Made by a program: the position numbers and the translations under genes
DNA from: Arthrinium phaeospermum
Taxonomy: Eukaryota > Ascomycota > Sordariomycetes > Amphisphaeriales > Apiosporaceae
Reading direction: 5' to 3'
DNA length: 64,000 nt
Assembly (NCBI GenBank): GCA_006503535.1
Contig: QYRS01000003.1
Location: 4,650,001-4,714,000 of the forward strand
Notes under the pieces: model-generated
Database searches by the model: none
Told to the model about the DNA's origin: nothing
The model's input: only the letters and a program-made list of their open reading frames with translations
In this document: positions 21,096 to 31,066 of the stretch, piece after piece
Layout of the letters: the number at the start of each line of letters is the position of its first letter
Numbering within the stretch: position 1 is the first letter of the stretch

Positions 21096-22454
21096 ATGCG
21101 ATCTTGTACCAGGCTGCGAAAGCTGTTGCTAGCCGCGACCCTTCTTACTGTCTGTTTCTATTGGTCAGCCTACCGCGTCTGGTATTTTCCGTGGGTGGCC
21201 GCCAGGCCTAATGCTTCTGTTTGTCCAGAATCTCCCTTGCTTGAAGACATCCTGGTAGTTCTTCGGAAGCATGCCACCGGGAGCCGCGGCAAGCTCCCCG
21301 TCCAACTAAGGACGGGTTTCACCTGCATCCCAGATTTTGTGGTCTACTCGGACGCTGAAGATGGCAATGCCGAGCATCGCATTCAGGACAACCTCGATGA
21401 TGTAGACGAGAAGGTCGGGCTTTCCAACCACGACTCTGACCGATACAACAAGGTCCGGGTTGCGGGTAGGAAGAATCACAACCACCAGACCCCGCTCGGA
21501 AGCGGTGGCCGAGGTGGCACGGGCAGCCCCGGGTGGAAAGTCGATAAGTGGAGGTTTATGTTGATGGCGGACAGGGCCTTGCGTCGTCGGCCAGACGCGA
21601 AATGGTTCGTTTTCATCGAAGCAGACACCTACTTGGTTTGGCAGAACATGCTCGAGTGGCTGTCCAAGTTTAATCCAGAACAGCCTCACTATCTGGGAGA
21701 TTCCGTGCTCGTGTTCTCCAACCCGGCCATACGGAATGCATTACATAGATGGAAAGAGACGAATGCAGAGACCGAGACCGACACCACAGAGCAACCGGCT
21801 GAAGACATTTTCTGGACGTTTCCCAATTCTGAGGGGAGCAGTCTGACTACGATGGACTGGAGTGTTTTCAAATCTGGCCAGGGATTGTGGTGCTATGCGC
21901 CGACAGCTTTCCACCACACGAGCACCCTGGAATTCGAGGCGCTCTGGAAGTTTGAGCAGCGGTGGCTAACCGGCCATCCGCACATCACCCCCAGATTTGG
22001 AGATATATTCAAAGGCGTGATCCTGCCCCAGCTTCGCGAAAGGCGAGACTCATGGAACAACATGGCGGCTGGTATTGAGCACAGCGAGGAGACGTTCGAG
22101 AAGCTGTCCGAGGAGGACCGCGATGCCTTGACGTATGCGGAGCGGCAGGCCCCGGTCTCCTTTGAGGGTTGCCGCACACTATGCGAGTGCAAACGCGACT
22201 GCATCCAGTTTTCCTTCTCTGCGGGCACGTGTGTTACGTCCACGGAACTTCGTCTCGGACACGCTGCCTACTCGCCCTGTCTGGAATCCTCCAACGCTGC
22301 TGCCAAGTGCCTCAAACCTGCCGGGCCCAGAAACGGTACGCTGAGCAGTCCAGACCAGTTTATCCTGGCAGGCTGGATGATGGACAGGGTTTCCAACTAC
22401 ATAGAGGACCTGGATAGTTCTTGCGCGCTTGTGGCAGATAGATGGATATCATAA
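21096..22454 (+). CDS. GT31-like (fringe-type) glycosyltransferase, internally shortened paralogue
   Basis: 452 residues from 21096, where MRSCTRLRKLLLAATLL gives a type II membrane anchor matching the start of the paralogue at 59354. The luminal part has the fringe-like FVFIEADTYLVW (EAD at 175-177 in place of DxD) and an apple/PAN-like Cys-rich C terminus. Compared with the 59.4-kb protein it lacks the segment corresponding to its residues about 228-241 (the GHGG part of the GHGGSGYV motif) and the CCGD block, where it instead has a Glu/Thr-rich insertion. Those parts bind donor and acceptor in the paralogue, so this copy is probably catalytically altered or inactive even though its frame is open. 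Unannotated introns cannot remove this, since the missing motifs are not present in other frames nearby. Confidence 0.7.
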   Translation: MRSCTRLRKLLLAATLLTVCFYWSAYRVWYFPWVAARPNASVCPESPLLEDILVVLRKHATGSRGKLPVQLRTGFTCIPDFVVYSDAEDGNAEHRIQDNLDDVDEKVGLSNHDSDRYNKVRVAGRKNHNHQTPLGSGGRGGTGSPGWKVDKWRFMLMADRALRRRPDAKWFVFIEADTYLVWQNMLEWLSKFNPEQPHYLGDSVLVFSNPAIRNALHRWKETNAETETDTTEQPAEDIFWTFPNSEGSSLTTMDWSVFKSGQGLWCYAPTAFHHTSTLEFEALWKFEQRWLTGHPHITPRFGDIFKGVILPQLRERRDSWNNMAAGIEHSEETFEKLSEEDRDALTYAERQAPVSFEGCRTLCECKRDCIQFSFSAGTCVTSTELRLGHAAYSPCLESSNAAAKCLKPAGPRNGTLSSPDQFILAGWMMDRVSNYIEDLDSSCALVADRWIS

Positions 22455-22636
22455 AATAGCCGATTATATACAGCGTTGGCTTGGATCTGCCACAAAGAGG
22501 TCTTGGTAACCTTCGCCGCGCATCGTCCAATGAAAGATAAAGAAGTCATCAGCAGTGACTTCCGGGAGCTGAAATAAGGGGCTGCTGTCTCGTTACCTGA
22601 CTCTCGCTGCACAAGAGGCGTGGACCAGTGGTGTAA

Positions 22637-22837
22637 ATGCACATGCGGCGAGGCTGGGAACACAACCAAGATTCGGACGGCTATCGTCTGTTGGGCCCCT
22701 TGAGAGACAGAACTGACGACGACGACGACGACAACGACAACGCCGGGGACGCCAACGCTGAGAGCGCCGACAACGACGACCTCTTCGACTCGGCCACCTG
22801 GGGGTTCTCTTGCCATCGCCAAGCCGCAGACAATTGA
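22637..22837 (+). pseudogene. Fragment duplicating the linker of the coiled-coil gene at 23159
   Basis: The frame here reads YRLLGPLRDR followed by a long Asp/Asn run and ADNDD; the intact gene 1 kb downstream reads YELLGPLRER followed by an acidic Glu/Asn linker. Order and spacing agree, so this is probably a truncated local duplicate. No other part of the gene is recognisable upstream. Confidence 0.45.
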
Positions 22838-23158
22838 ATGTAACTGACCCTCTGAAACCAAGCTACCTTTCCAACCCTGAACTGCACACACACTGACCCT
22901 TGCGCATACGACCACAAAAACACTTTCACCCATCCCCGTCCCACGCAAATTTCATTTTTTATTCGCCAACCTGTGCTCCGGCATTCTCGCAAAAAAGGGA
23001 ATAGAAAACAGCACCATATTGTTTCACCAGCGCAAGAACCCAGCATATCGTTGTCTCTTCTTTATCCATCTCTGACCAAACACAGAAAGAAACGACGAAG
23101 AAAAGAAAATCAGCAATCGACATCCTTCAACCTTGAACTCCGCACTGGCCAATTGACG

Positions 23159-24364
23159 ATGGCTGATCACTTTGCCGACGTGGCGCGGCCACATAACATG
23201 TCCGAGGACATCTTCAAGAGCAACAAGGCTCTGGCCAACAAATGCATTGACGGCTTGGACCCCGGTATCTGGTCTGAGGTTGCCATCGACGAGGCCAAAC
23301 AGGCCTTGAAAGCGCAGCTCCAGCTCAAGCACAACCTCAAGCGAGCCAATGATGCCAAGATAGTTTCCATCCTACACGATTCATTGCGCGAGACGGCTCC
23401 GATGGGCTCCTTCCAATCAGCTGGAGCAGGATCGCCTTGGCACCACGCAGAGGCCTACGTCAATAAGGCTTCCTTGGGGCTCCTCAAGGCGGTTCAAGGC
23501 TTGATGAGATCGGGCAAACTCCCAGGCATACTCTCGGGGGCATTGAAGGACAGAGGACAAGAGGACCTGCTAGTCTTCATTCAGGACCCGGTCAAGTACA
23601 AGGTGGAGCTTGGCGAGTACCATACAGACTGGGACGAGACCAACGCCAAGAAGCGACCGTCCAAGATCATTGTCAAGGAAGGAATGGCACCGGGTGATGA
23701 GAACAACCCGACACTGCGCCATGACCCTCGACCTGACGAGGAAAAGGGATGGGAAGCAATCGAGGAGACGTCAGAGTACGAGCTCCTGGGTCCCTTGCGG
23801 GAGAGACTCGATCGAGAGCAAGAAGATTCAGCATCGAACGAAGACGAATCGAGCGCAAACGAGAACGAAGACGACGAGAGCAACACCGACGGCGGCTCCA
23901 TGGTCCTGGCCACTCCCCCTCGCCGCCCTACCAGACAGCTGGACATGCACGATGCTGACGAGCTGAACGAGCTTATTGACGAGCACGAGGAAGAGCTCGC
24001 AACGCGAGATGCCAAGCTAGCCGCCGAAAAGGACAAGGTCGCCGACCGAGAAGCCAAGCTGGCTCTGCTCCGAGACCAGAACAAGATTCTCACTCGCGAG
24101 AACGCCGACCTCAAGCGCCAGGCTGCCCGGAATGGCCAAGCCAAGCGTCTCCAGGCCACGATCGACTCGCTCCGAAACGAAGTCGAGTCGGGCAAACGCC
24201 GAATCGCCCGTCGGGATGAGCATATTGGCTGGCTTGACCAGCAGGTCGCTCTGAAGGAGAGTCGCCTCGCCACACTCCAAGAGAGCCTGGAGGTGCTCAG
24301 AAAGGATATTGCAGCGCTCGGAGCTCAAGAGGAGGATGAGGAGGACGAGGATGAGGATGAATAA
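23159..24364 (+). CDS. Uncharacterised coiled-coil protein
   Basis: 401 residues from the ATG at 23159, which follows AATTGACG; the frame is open further upstream but reads like a leader. I do not recognise the N-terminal domain (about 1-180; MADHFADVARPHN..., helical, with GLLKAVQGLMRSGKLPG). Residues about 205-260 are an acidic low-complexity linker. About 275-395 form a long coiled coil (DAKLAAEKDKVADREAKLA...), and the protein ends in a Glu/Asp run. It looks cytosolic or nuclear. Similar domain layouts, often broken, recur across the next 17 kb, so this is probably the best-preserved member of a locally amplified type of gene. Confidence 0.65.
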   Translation: MADHFADVARPHNMSEDIFKSNKALANKCIDGLDPGIWSEVAIDEAKQALKAQLQLKHNLKRANDAKIVSILHDSLRETAPMGSFQSAGAGSPWHHAEAYVNKASLGLLKAVQGLMRSGKLPGILSGALKDRGQEDLLVFIQDPVKYKVELGEYHTDWDETNAKKRPSKIIVKEGMAPGDENNPTLRHDPRPDEEKGWEAIEETSEYELLGPLRERLDREQEDSASNEDESSANENEDDESNTDGGSMVLATPPRRPTRQLDMHDADELNELIDEHEEELATRDAKLAAEKDKVADREAKLALLRDQNKILTRENADLKRQAARNGQAKRLQATIDSLRNEVESGKRRIARRDEHIGWLDQQVALKESRLATLQESLEVLRKDIAALGAQEEDEEDEDEDE

Positions 24365-25230
24365 ATCAAGTCGGCCGCGGGATCCGACACTCCGTTGCCT
24401 CGGTACTAAATACCGTCAACTCATGCTACATCGATTGGCCCTTGCCGACGATTGGATCCGGCCTGTCTTCGCTGGAGCGGTTACACCCTCGACATTTGAT
24501 GGGACTTTGTGAGATTCTGAGACTTGTGTTATGTAGAGTAAATAATTCTGTGGTAGTAAGATACGTTCTGGTCCCCTCTAAGCGAAAAGCTGCAAATGAT
24601 CAAACCGTGACTGCTCAAAGGCTACAAAATCCCCATCAAGTGTATGGTGGTCTCCTCCTCCTCCGCTGGCTCCATGGATTTAACCATCTCGATTCTCTTG
24701 ACGGCGATTAGCCGCATTTTCCGAGCCAAGGTCGGACTGGGCACCGGCAGGCTTGCTAGGAGGGACGCGGTTCGATGCAGAAGTCATCAAGGATGGACCG
24801 GAGCCACTGCCCACTGTCCCTACCAAGATGGGGGCCACCACTTGGATAAGCTGTTGGGAGCTGGTCAGCCCACCCTCCAGCCGCCCGAAAGACCTAGACT
24901 GACCTGAAGCATGCCCGGCGATTGATGCTGACGTCAAAAGCAAGAAGTTGGTCGGCGAGGAGCATCAACAAAGACAAGCAAGTCTTTGTTGACAGACTTG
25001 CAGCCGCCGGACAGGCCTCGCTCTGTATCGCCCAGGGCACCATCGCCACCATCCTTGTCGAACCCGTCAATCCCAATGCTGCAAAGCAGCTGCTGCTGCT
25101 GATCCCGCCAACCGCACCATCTAACTTTCGCCTCAGATTCTCGCCATCGTCGTTCTCATCGATGAAATCACCATCCTGCTTCTCAATATTGTCAGGCTTT
25201 ATTTACATCGTCCTCTCCTTGAAGTCCAAC
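24365..25230. other. Intergenic / possible relic
   Basis: No intact gene. The minus frame around 24943-24580 is fairly open and hydrophilic, with a stop at 24680, and may be another relic, but I cannot align it to anything. Confidence 0.3.
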
Positions 25231-26234
25231 ATGTTTCCGCACACATTTAACTTCAAGGAGATAAAGCTTTGGACGGGTCGACCTCTAGTGGTCAACATCA
25301 CCCACGAAACCCCCGACAGTGTGCATGGAGGGGTCGAGAAGGACACGGAGAACTATCTGTACCCCACAAGAAAGCCGTTCCAGGAGCTGAAATGCACCGC
25401 CATGCAGCTCGATATCCTCAAGAAGGTCGCACGCGGCTGGAGCGGGACCGAGACAGCCAAGCTGCTGTATGCCGAGTACCCGTTCCTGCGCTTGGAACGC
25501 AAAGGCTGTAGAGCACTGACACATGGCAGAGACTCGAGTTACGAAGGTGCCAAAGGCACACAAAAGAGGCCGTAATAATGAGACAGTCGGGTCTGACGCG
25601 GGTGACCATCAACTACGACGTTCCTCCTCTCACGTTTAGAAAGTCCCGCGACACGACCGACGAGTACTACAGATACCAGTGACGATGCATCGAGCTCTCC
25701 AAGGACCTTGCCGCCACGATCAACAATGACATCAACGCCATCAGACTGGAGCGTCGCAAGTTCACGGTGAAGAGACCATCGCGCGAGGAGGCGGGCCCGA
25801 GCCCCTCGCCGGCCAAAAAGGCCAAAACCCAGCAGGCAGACATGAGTAACCCACTACCGCCTAGAAATAGCAACAACAAGGCCTATACGTCCCGGAACAT
25901 GGACAACGAAACGCTCATGCAGGCTCTCTGAAGCGGACAAGCAGCGGTCGAGAAGACCAAGGCGAAACGGGACGACCTGTCGGCACAGCTGGAGCAGAAA
26001 GAAATAGATCTGGCTAGCGAGAAGGAGACACATAAGAAGACCAAGACCGCCCTGGCAGCATCCGGAGAGCGGGCAGACCAGGCCTCAGAGCAACTCGATA
26101 CGCTCATGAACGCAGTACAGGAGCTGGAGACGGAGGCTGAGAAGCAGCAGGCTACGACGAATGTCATCATCGAGAGATGTGAAAAGAACTTCATAGCTAT
26201 GCAGCTTTTAGGAGAACGCTACTTGTCTAGTTAA
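25231..26234 (+). pseudogene. Broken coiled-coil family gene with two in-frame TGA codons
   Basis: An N-terminal part (MFPHTFNFKEIKLWTGRP... to about 25575) changes frame into a part starting TRVTINYDVPPLTF. That second part contains TGA at 25680-25682 (after DEYYRYQ) and at 25929-25931 (after MQAL), then continues as a coiled coil (AVEKTKAKRDDLSAQLEQKE) to TAA at 26232. Coding character (charged heptads, conserved frame) persists on both sides of each stop. Both TGA codons would be CGA (Arg) after one C-to-T change. The block EYYRYQ-RC...LERRKFT resembles the corresponding block in the 29- and 31-kb copies. Function unknown. Confidence 0.55.
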
Positions 26235-26721
26235 TACGTCTAATACGGAATGATTTTCTTATCGCAAGAGCGAATAATGACGAAGCTAGAATCACGGGAC
26301 GTGGCATTATAGTGGTCTGAAATCTCGCATTATCTAGTGAAAAGGGCATTGCCACCGTAGGGTGAAATGTAGACCAGATGGGGAACACAGGAAATAGAGA
26401 AAAGACATGGCCATGGCCGTGGCAGTAGTAAGACCCGTGACCATACGAGACCAGAGTGATCTCGAAGAGGAGCAGGAAACGTCGAGATGCAATCTTTCCC
26501 TTTGCCATACGTCGACTAAGGGAGACGGGACTGTCTTTAGTTCCACATACGGCCTTTTGAAGCGAAGTCCTCAATACCTCGGTTCTCCTTAAGCATGTAG
26601 CCAAAGACTGCCCAGCTAACTCTCTCCTCTTCCTCGGGTCCATGTTCTTCTCTCGGAGCCCAACTACGCTCGTAGCACGATCTAGGCAACAGTCCCATCA
26701 AATAAACTGAGCAGCACCCGC
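26235..26721. other. Intergenic, no convincing gene
   Basis: A minus-strand ORF of 138 codons spans 26643-26227 but has no motif, biased low-complexity composition and overlapping alternatives; I treat it as chance. Confidence 0.3.
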
Positions 26722-27246
26722 TCAGAGCATGATGCATGATGGGTTCATCGTTTCAATGTTCCAGTCCCGGAGGCTATCGAGTTCCTGTTTGAGCTCGGCA
26801 ATTTGCACACGGTATTCCTCGGGGGCGCCTTCGGCAAGCCGGGCCAGTTTCTTGTCGCAGCAGTCCATGATGCTCTGGAGGTCGGTCATTCGCCCGTCTT
26901 GCCCAGTGACTTTGCGCTGAAGTCGTCGGATCTCTTGCTCCTTGGAGGCAAGCTGCTTGTTACGGGATTCGACCTGCTCGGTGAGATTCTCAACCTGTTC
27001 GGTGAGAGTCTCGACCTCCTTCTTCATATTGGCCAATTTGCGATCTTCCCAGGCCATCCGGTCATCGGCGGCGTCCAGCTGGGCATTTTGCAGTCGAATC
27101 TTGGCCTCGAGCTCCTTGGCGCGTGCTCTCAACTTCTTGTTCACATCAGATTCCTCTGGCACGGTCGGCTTCTTGGTCTCATCGGGCTTATCCGGCACAG
27201 TCGACTGGGGTTGGGCGGCGCTCAACTCGGCGTTTTGGTCAGCCAT
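26722..27246 (-). CDS. Small coiled-coil protein
   Basis: 174 residues, intact. After a 30-residue Pro/Glu-rich start (MADQNAELSAAQPQSTVPDK) nearly the whole protein is a coiled coil with regular heptads (VETLTEQVENLTEQVESRNK). It ends in SCIML, a CaaX-like cysteine four from the end that could suit prenylation, though the residues are not ideal. The first residues resemble those of other coil genes in this island. No enzymatic motif. Confidence 0.6.
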   Translation of the reverse strand: MADQNAELSAAQPQSTVPDKPDETKKPTVPEESDVNKKLRARAKELEAKIRLQNAQLDAADDRMAWEDRKLANMKKEVETLTEQVENLTEQVESRNKQLASKEQEIRRLQRKVTGQDGRMTDLQSIMDCCDKKLARLAEGAPEEYRVQIAELKQELDSLRDWNIETMNPSCIML

Positions 27247-27950
27247 GGCTTCGGTCGGGTGTCTGGTGGCGGTGATGGTAACTGGTACGTGGGGACTTTT
27301 GTGTGCAATGGAGGAGCTGCTGATTGATCACAGTCACTGCCCGCCAATCGAAGTAAAAGAATGCCGGATGCTGTTTTTTGCCGCAGTGAGAGGATAATGA
27401 ATGCTGTTTTTTCCCGCGCAGTGCGGTGGCTGTGTCTCGGCGATTTTCTGAGTCAAAAATCGACGGGGAAGCTGGGTTGTTGCTTTGGGGGTGGTGTGTC
27501 AATGGTAAAGTGGCGGTTCTGCCTGTTTAACGCAATTGATCCCTGTTTCTGCGGGTGTTTTACAGTGGAAAAATCAGTTAGTGTGAGAAGAACCGACACG
27601 GCACTCCGTGTAGGAGGAAGATGGTAGCGGATGTGGTGATGAGGAGCTGGCAACCCCGCCGAAGAAGCTTAGTTGACCTGGACAGACAAGAGGGGCAGGA
27701 ACATGCCTATAGGCATTGAATGTTTTTGCTTTGCTGAAAACCACAGAAGCTTGGGATCATAGACGCGTGCATACTGTTCAGGAGGGTTGAACCACATCAG
27801 CACGCCTTGGTACAATGAGAAAGGGTGTCATCTTGCTGAACCTTGTAAGTGACATAAAGGCTACCTGTAGTTTCATGATATGAGAGGCAATAGGCTCAAA
27901 TGTAGAGAGTGTTCTCCTTGAATGAAAATCTTGAGTAGCTTCCATAAGAT
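27247..27950. other. Intergenic, no gene seen
   Basis: Upstream flank of the minus-strand coil gene; nothing recognisable. Confidence 0.3.
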
Positions 27951-27952
27951 CC

Positions 27953-28095
27953 CCTTCATGAAATCTCCTGCATGAAATCCCCCATCTGCATGAAATCCTC
28001 CAGCTGCATGAAATCCCTCAGCTGCATGAAATCCCTCAGCTGAAAGGCCCTGCATGAAATCCCCCCTCTGCATGAAATCCTCTCCATGAAAGTCC
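27953..28095. repeat. Minisatellite, about 18-bp units
   Basis: Imperfect tandem copies of TGCATGAAATCCCTCAGC: the core CATGAAATCC/CATGAAAT recurs at least eight times between 27957 and 28090, with spacing mostly 15-22 bp. In the minus frame it reads as a GFHAA-type repeat, but the surrounding frame has no other coding signal. Confidence 0.8.
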
Positions 28096-28284
28096 TAAGC
28101 ACCGGTGCTTCCCCATCACCGGCAACGCTCCTTCACCAACAAAACTTCCACATCTCCATCCCCACCTTCACACTTCTGGAACCAAATCTTCAGCTTCACC
28201 TGAAATCCAGCACGTCGTGTCTGTGCTATCACCATCGCTGACACATATATTGTCAAATACATACATCGACGTCTCGCACCAGTC
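28096..28284. other. Short spacer
   Basis: Between the minisatellite and the next relic; nothing seen. Confidence 0.3.
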
Positions 28285-28527
28285 ATGGCCTACGCGACGC
28301 CTATAGAATCTTAAAACCTTACTGCCGACGAGGCATCCACCGCGATCCCTACTTTCGGTCTGTGAGAATAAGCGAAAGGCCTCAGTTCCTATGTAATCAA
28401 CAAGAAAGAAGAACTCAAGGGGGTCAAGACCGAGGTTGAATAGCTTCGACGAAAGGAGTCATCCCTCACAGAGAAGAATGCCACTATCACTGAACAGAAC
28501 ACAATGCATAATGCTCGAAGTTGTTAA
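28285..28527 (+). pseudogene. Coiled-coil gene relic with several in-frame stops
   Basis: Starting at ATG 28285 (MAYATPIES), one frame keeps a charged, heptad-like character (VINKKEELKGVKTEVE, then LRRKESSLTEKNATITEQNT) but is broken by TAA at 28312, TGA and TAA further on, and TAG between the two coil halves. This looks like an old member of the same coil-rich group. Confidence 0.45.
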
Positions 28528-28958
28528 GAGGTTCTAAAATGGCAAGGGATCAAGAGGCTGGTGCCCAAACACATGACCGCCATCATCATCAAGCTCGAGG
28601 GCAACACATGCTGGTCACCAGAGCCTCACCTTTTTACAATCCGATCAAAAGCAGCCTCCCACTTCGTTTCTCTCATCAAATCAAGCAATTAAATTCCTTC
28701 ATGCTGCCCATTCTTTCTTTTTTGCACCAAGGCAGTTGTGCCCCAAACTGCCTTCCTCATTCATCAACTATTATTCTGGAACCTTTGCTCCAGGTCAGCT
28801 CAGCACCACTCTCAGCTCATCGTAACCAAAAACATCCAGATATTTCGTCTTTAGTAAGTGTTGCTGTCCTTTCTCTCAATTTATTTTTTCCCCTCTTTGA
28901 GAATAAACATTCTCCCAACATTTTCCCTTTCTAGAACCTCGTTCTCACAGCCTGCAAT
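28528..28958. other. Intergenic, pyrimidine-rich leader
   Basis: CT-rich run before the next gene, compatible with promoter and 5' UTR; no gene seen. Confidence 0.3.
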
Positions 28959-30871
28959 GTGTACATATTTCCACACTGCACCTTCCTGGGAATTCCTTCA
29001 GGCCTCCACCCACCTTCCTTCCATATTCTGACGTTATTAAACAGTTTGCTATCCTACACCTTATTGCGACCGGCGAGAGGAATAGTGTCGAATAACCAGA
29101 CCCGATCTGCGTCAAACCCAAATCCAAGCTCTATCCCAATCCATAACAACGAAGAGACATTGGCTGCGTACCTGGGTTTCACCCACATCGTTACCTTCAG
29201 ACCCTTCTGCCTTTCCCCTCGCGCCCTCCACGTCGCACGCATCATCAATGCATACAGCGTCAAGACCAGGATCGGGGTCCAGCTCGACGTTGTCTATGCT
29301 ATGTTCCTCCTATGCGACTCGGACGATACCTTCCAAGCCACCTATCGAGTCAGCAATGAGTCAATCAAGAACCTCAACCAAGCCAATGATCAACTGTGGG
29401 ACTCTATCGAGGACAAGGCGGTGGTCTTGGCCAATGTGTTAGTATGGGCCTGCGACATGTTTGCTGAGGCTGCTGGTGCCGCGGACCCTACTTGGAAAGG
29501 TGTCGAATGCCATGACTGCGTCGAGCACCTGCTCTCTCAGGGCGACGTTGAAGGAGTCCTCCCCCTGGTATGTATGGTGTAATGTGACGCCTGTCTCGCA
29601 GCTACACCCAGCTTTCTGCTTCACGCCAACCATAATGCTAACTGACCGTCACAGGTGCCGTGGACTGATGATATACGCCCCAAGATTCAGCATTATCCTG
29701 AAGTCGGCGAGTTGTCCTTGAAGAAGTATTACAGAGTCATCGCTGTGTCTCGTCGTTGCGCCAAGGTGGTCCTAGCCAGCAAGTCGTACATCAACCACTT
29801 TGGTCGGCGTGTTGCCAAAGGTATATCCATGCAGTCGCAGCCTGACCAGGTCAGCCTCACCACAAAGCGCAACATCATCTGGAGTATGCATCTCATTCGC
29901 TCGGGTCCTGATGGAGTTCTAGGAATCGGATCTACCATACAACCCGAGCGTGATCCAGAGTGGATGCAGCCTTTGGTCACTCAGCAGGACACTGCAAACG
30001 TTTCTACTCCACTCAACGAGCCTGGCCACAGTCTGACAATGCCAATTCGAATCCAGGCGAGGGCCCTGGCGGCTCTGGTGGCTCTGGTGGCTCTGACAAT
30101 ATTGGCGGTTCCGGCGGTTCTGATACCTCTGGCAATCCTGGTGGCTCTGACGGTTTTGGCGACATGGGCAACCCTGATTCCGAATCCGACTCGGACTCGG
30201 ACTCGCACATGGAGGACGAGCTACCCGATTCTTTGCCGGTGGTCGTGGATGCGAAACCTGGGACCCGCGCTGCTGATACAGCTTCCGCCCCCGCCTCTTC
30301 GGGTAAGAAGAGCAGTGCTGCTGGTGGTCGTTATCCCTCGGGCTCCCAACAGTCTCAACCTACACCCGGAGACAAAGGTGTTTACATCACTATCGAAGAC
30401 GATGATGACGATGCTGAAGACGGGAGCGATTACCCAAACAAGGCACGCAAGATCTCGCCTGTCGGTTCCCCTCGCGATGAATCACGCAACACCGTTGCCG
30501 ATGAACACCTCGGTGAAATTTCCAAGGCGTTCGTTCGGGATCAGAGGGCAGGAATCAACGGCTTGTCTTTGTCGAACCGCGTTAAAGCATTGACAGCTCG
30601 CAATCACGCAGTCGCGAGCAAACTCGTTTTGCGAGATGATCAGGTCGCCTTGCACGGTGACCAGGTCGACGGAATGGAAGCTCGGATTCGCATTCTAGAG
30701 AGTGAGGTCACCACCTGCGAGCGGCGCCTTGACGCGCAGGAAACGGAGAGCAATGACCTCGAGCAGGGCCTTGCCGACGAGGCGAAGAAGGGCAAAGGTC
30801 TCGAGCAGCGCCTTGCCGACCAGATGGGGAGCAACACCAATCTTCAGCAGCGCCTTGCCGAGCTGGTCTAG
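28959..30871 (+). CDS. Two-domain protein of unknown family: helical N-domain plus C-terminal coiled coil (copy B)
   Basis: The start is uncertain; coding character is clear from about 29150. An 87-bp intron, 29568-29654 (GTATGT...CTAAC...CACAG), joins EGVLPL to VPWTDDIRPKI. A second change of frame near 29976-30031 can be a 56-bp intron with a weak GTCACT donor or a frameshift. After it come a Gly/Ser repeat (GGSGGSD type), an acidic Asp/Ser run, a Ser/Pro linker, a basic NKARKISPVGSP (possible nuclear signal) and a coiled coil with repeated LEQRLADQ/LQQRLAEL units. The N-domain (AAYLGFTHIV; YAMFLLCDSDDTFQ; DPTWKGVECHDCVEHLL) is not recognised. The 31-kb copy shares blocks and the intron position. 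Confidence 0.5.
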
Positions 30872-31066
30872 AAGAACGGGGGTCTACTCCCAATTTTGGC
30901 CTGAACAAGCAGGTAGAGAACATAAAGACTTCCTTGGCCGCCCAAGGACGGTCGGGCTAAAGAGCTGGAAAGACAGCTTGAGTCTTGTGCTGTCACCGGC
31001 CGCGATCTCGAAGCCCAGGTCGCAACCGACGATGAGGAAAGGTCTGGACTCGAGGACAAGCCGGAA

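Noticed and set aside
26227..26643. 138-codon minus-strand ORF
   Set aside because: No motif, odd composition, overlaps equally long ORFs in other frames.
29655..30593. Continuation of the copy-B frame beyond 30030 as a Leu/Val/Ala-rich protein
   Set aside because: The other frame there encodes a Gly-Ser repeat, acidic run, basic motif and coil, which fits the family; the hydrophobic reading is the shifted frame.
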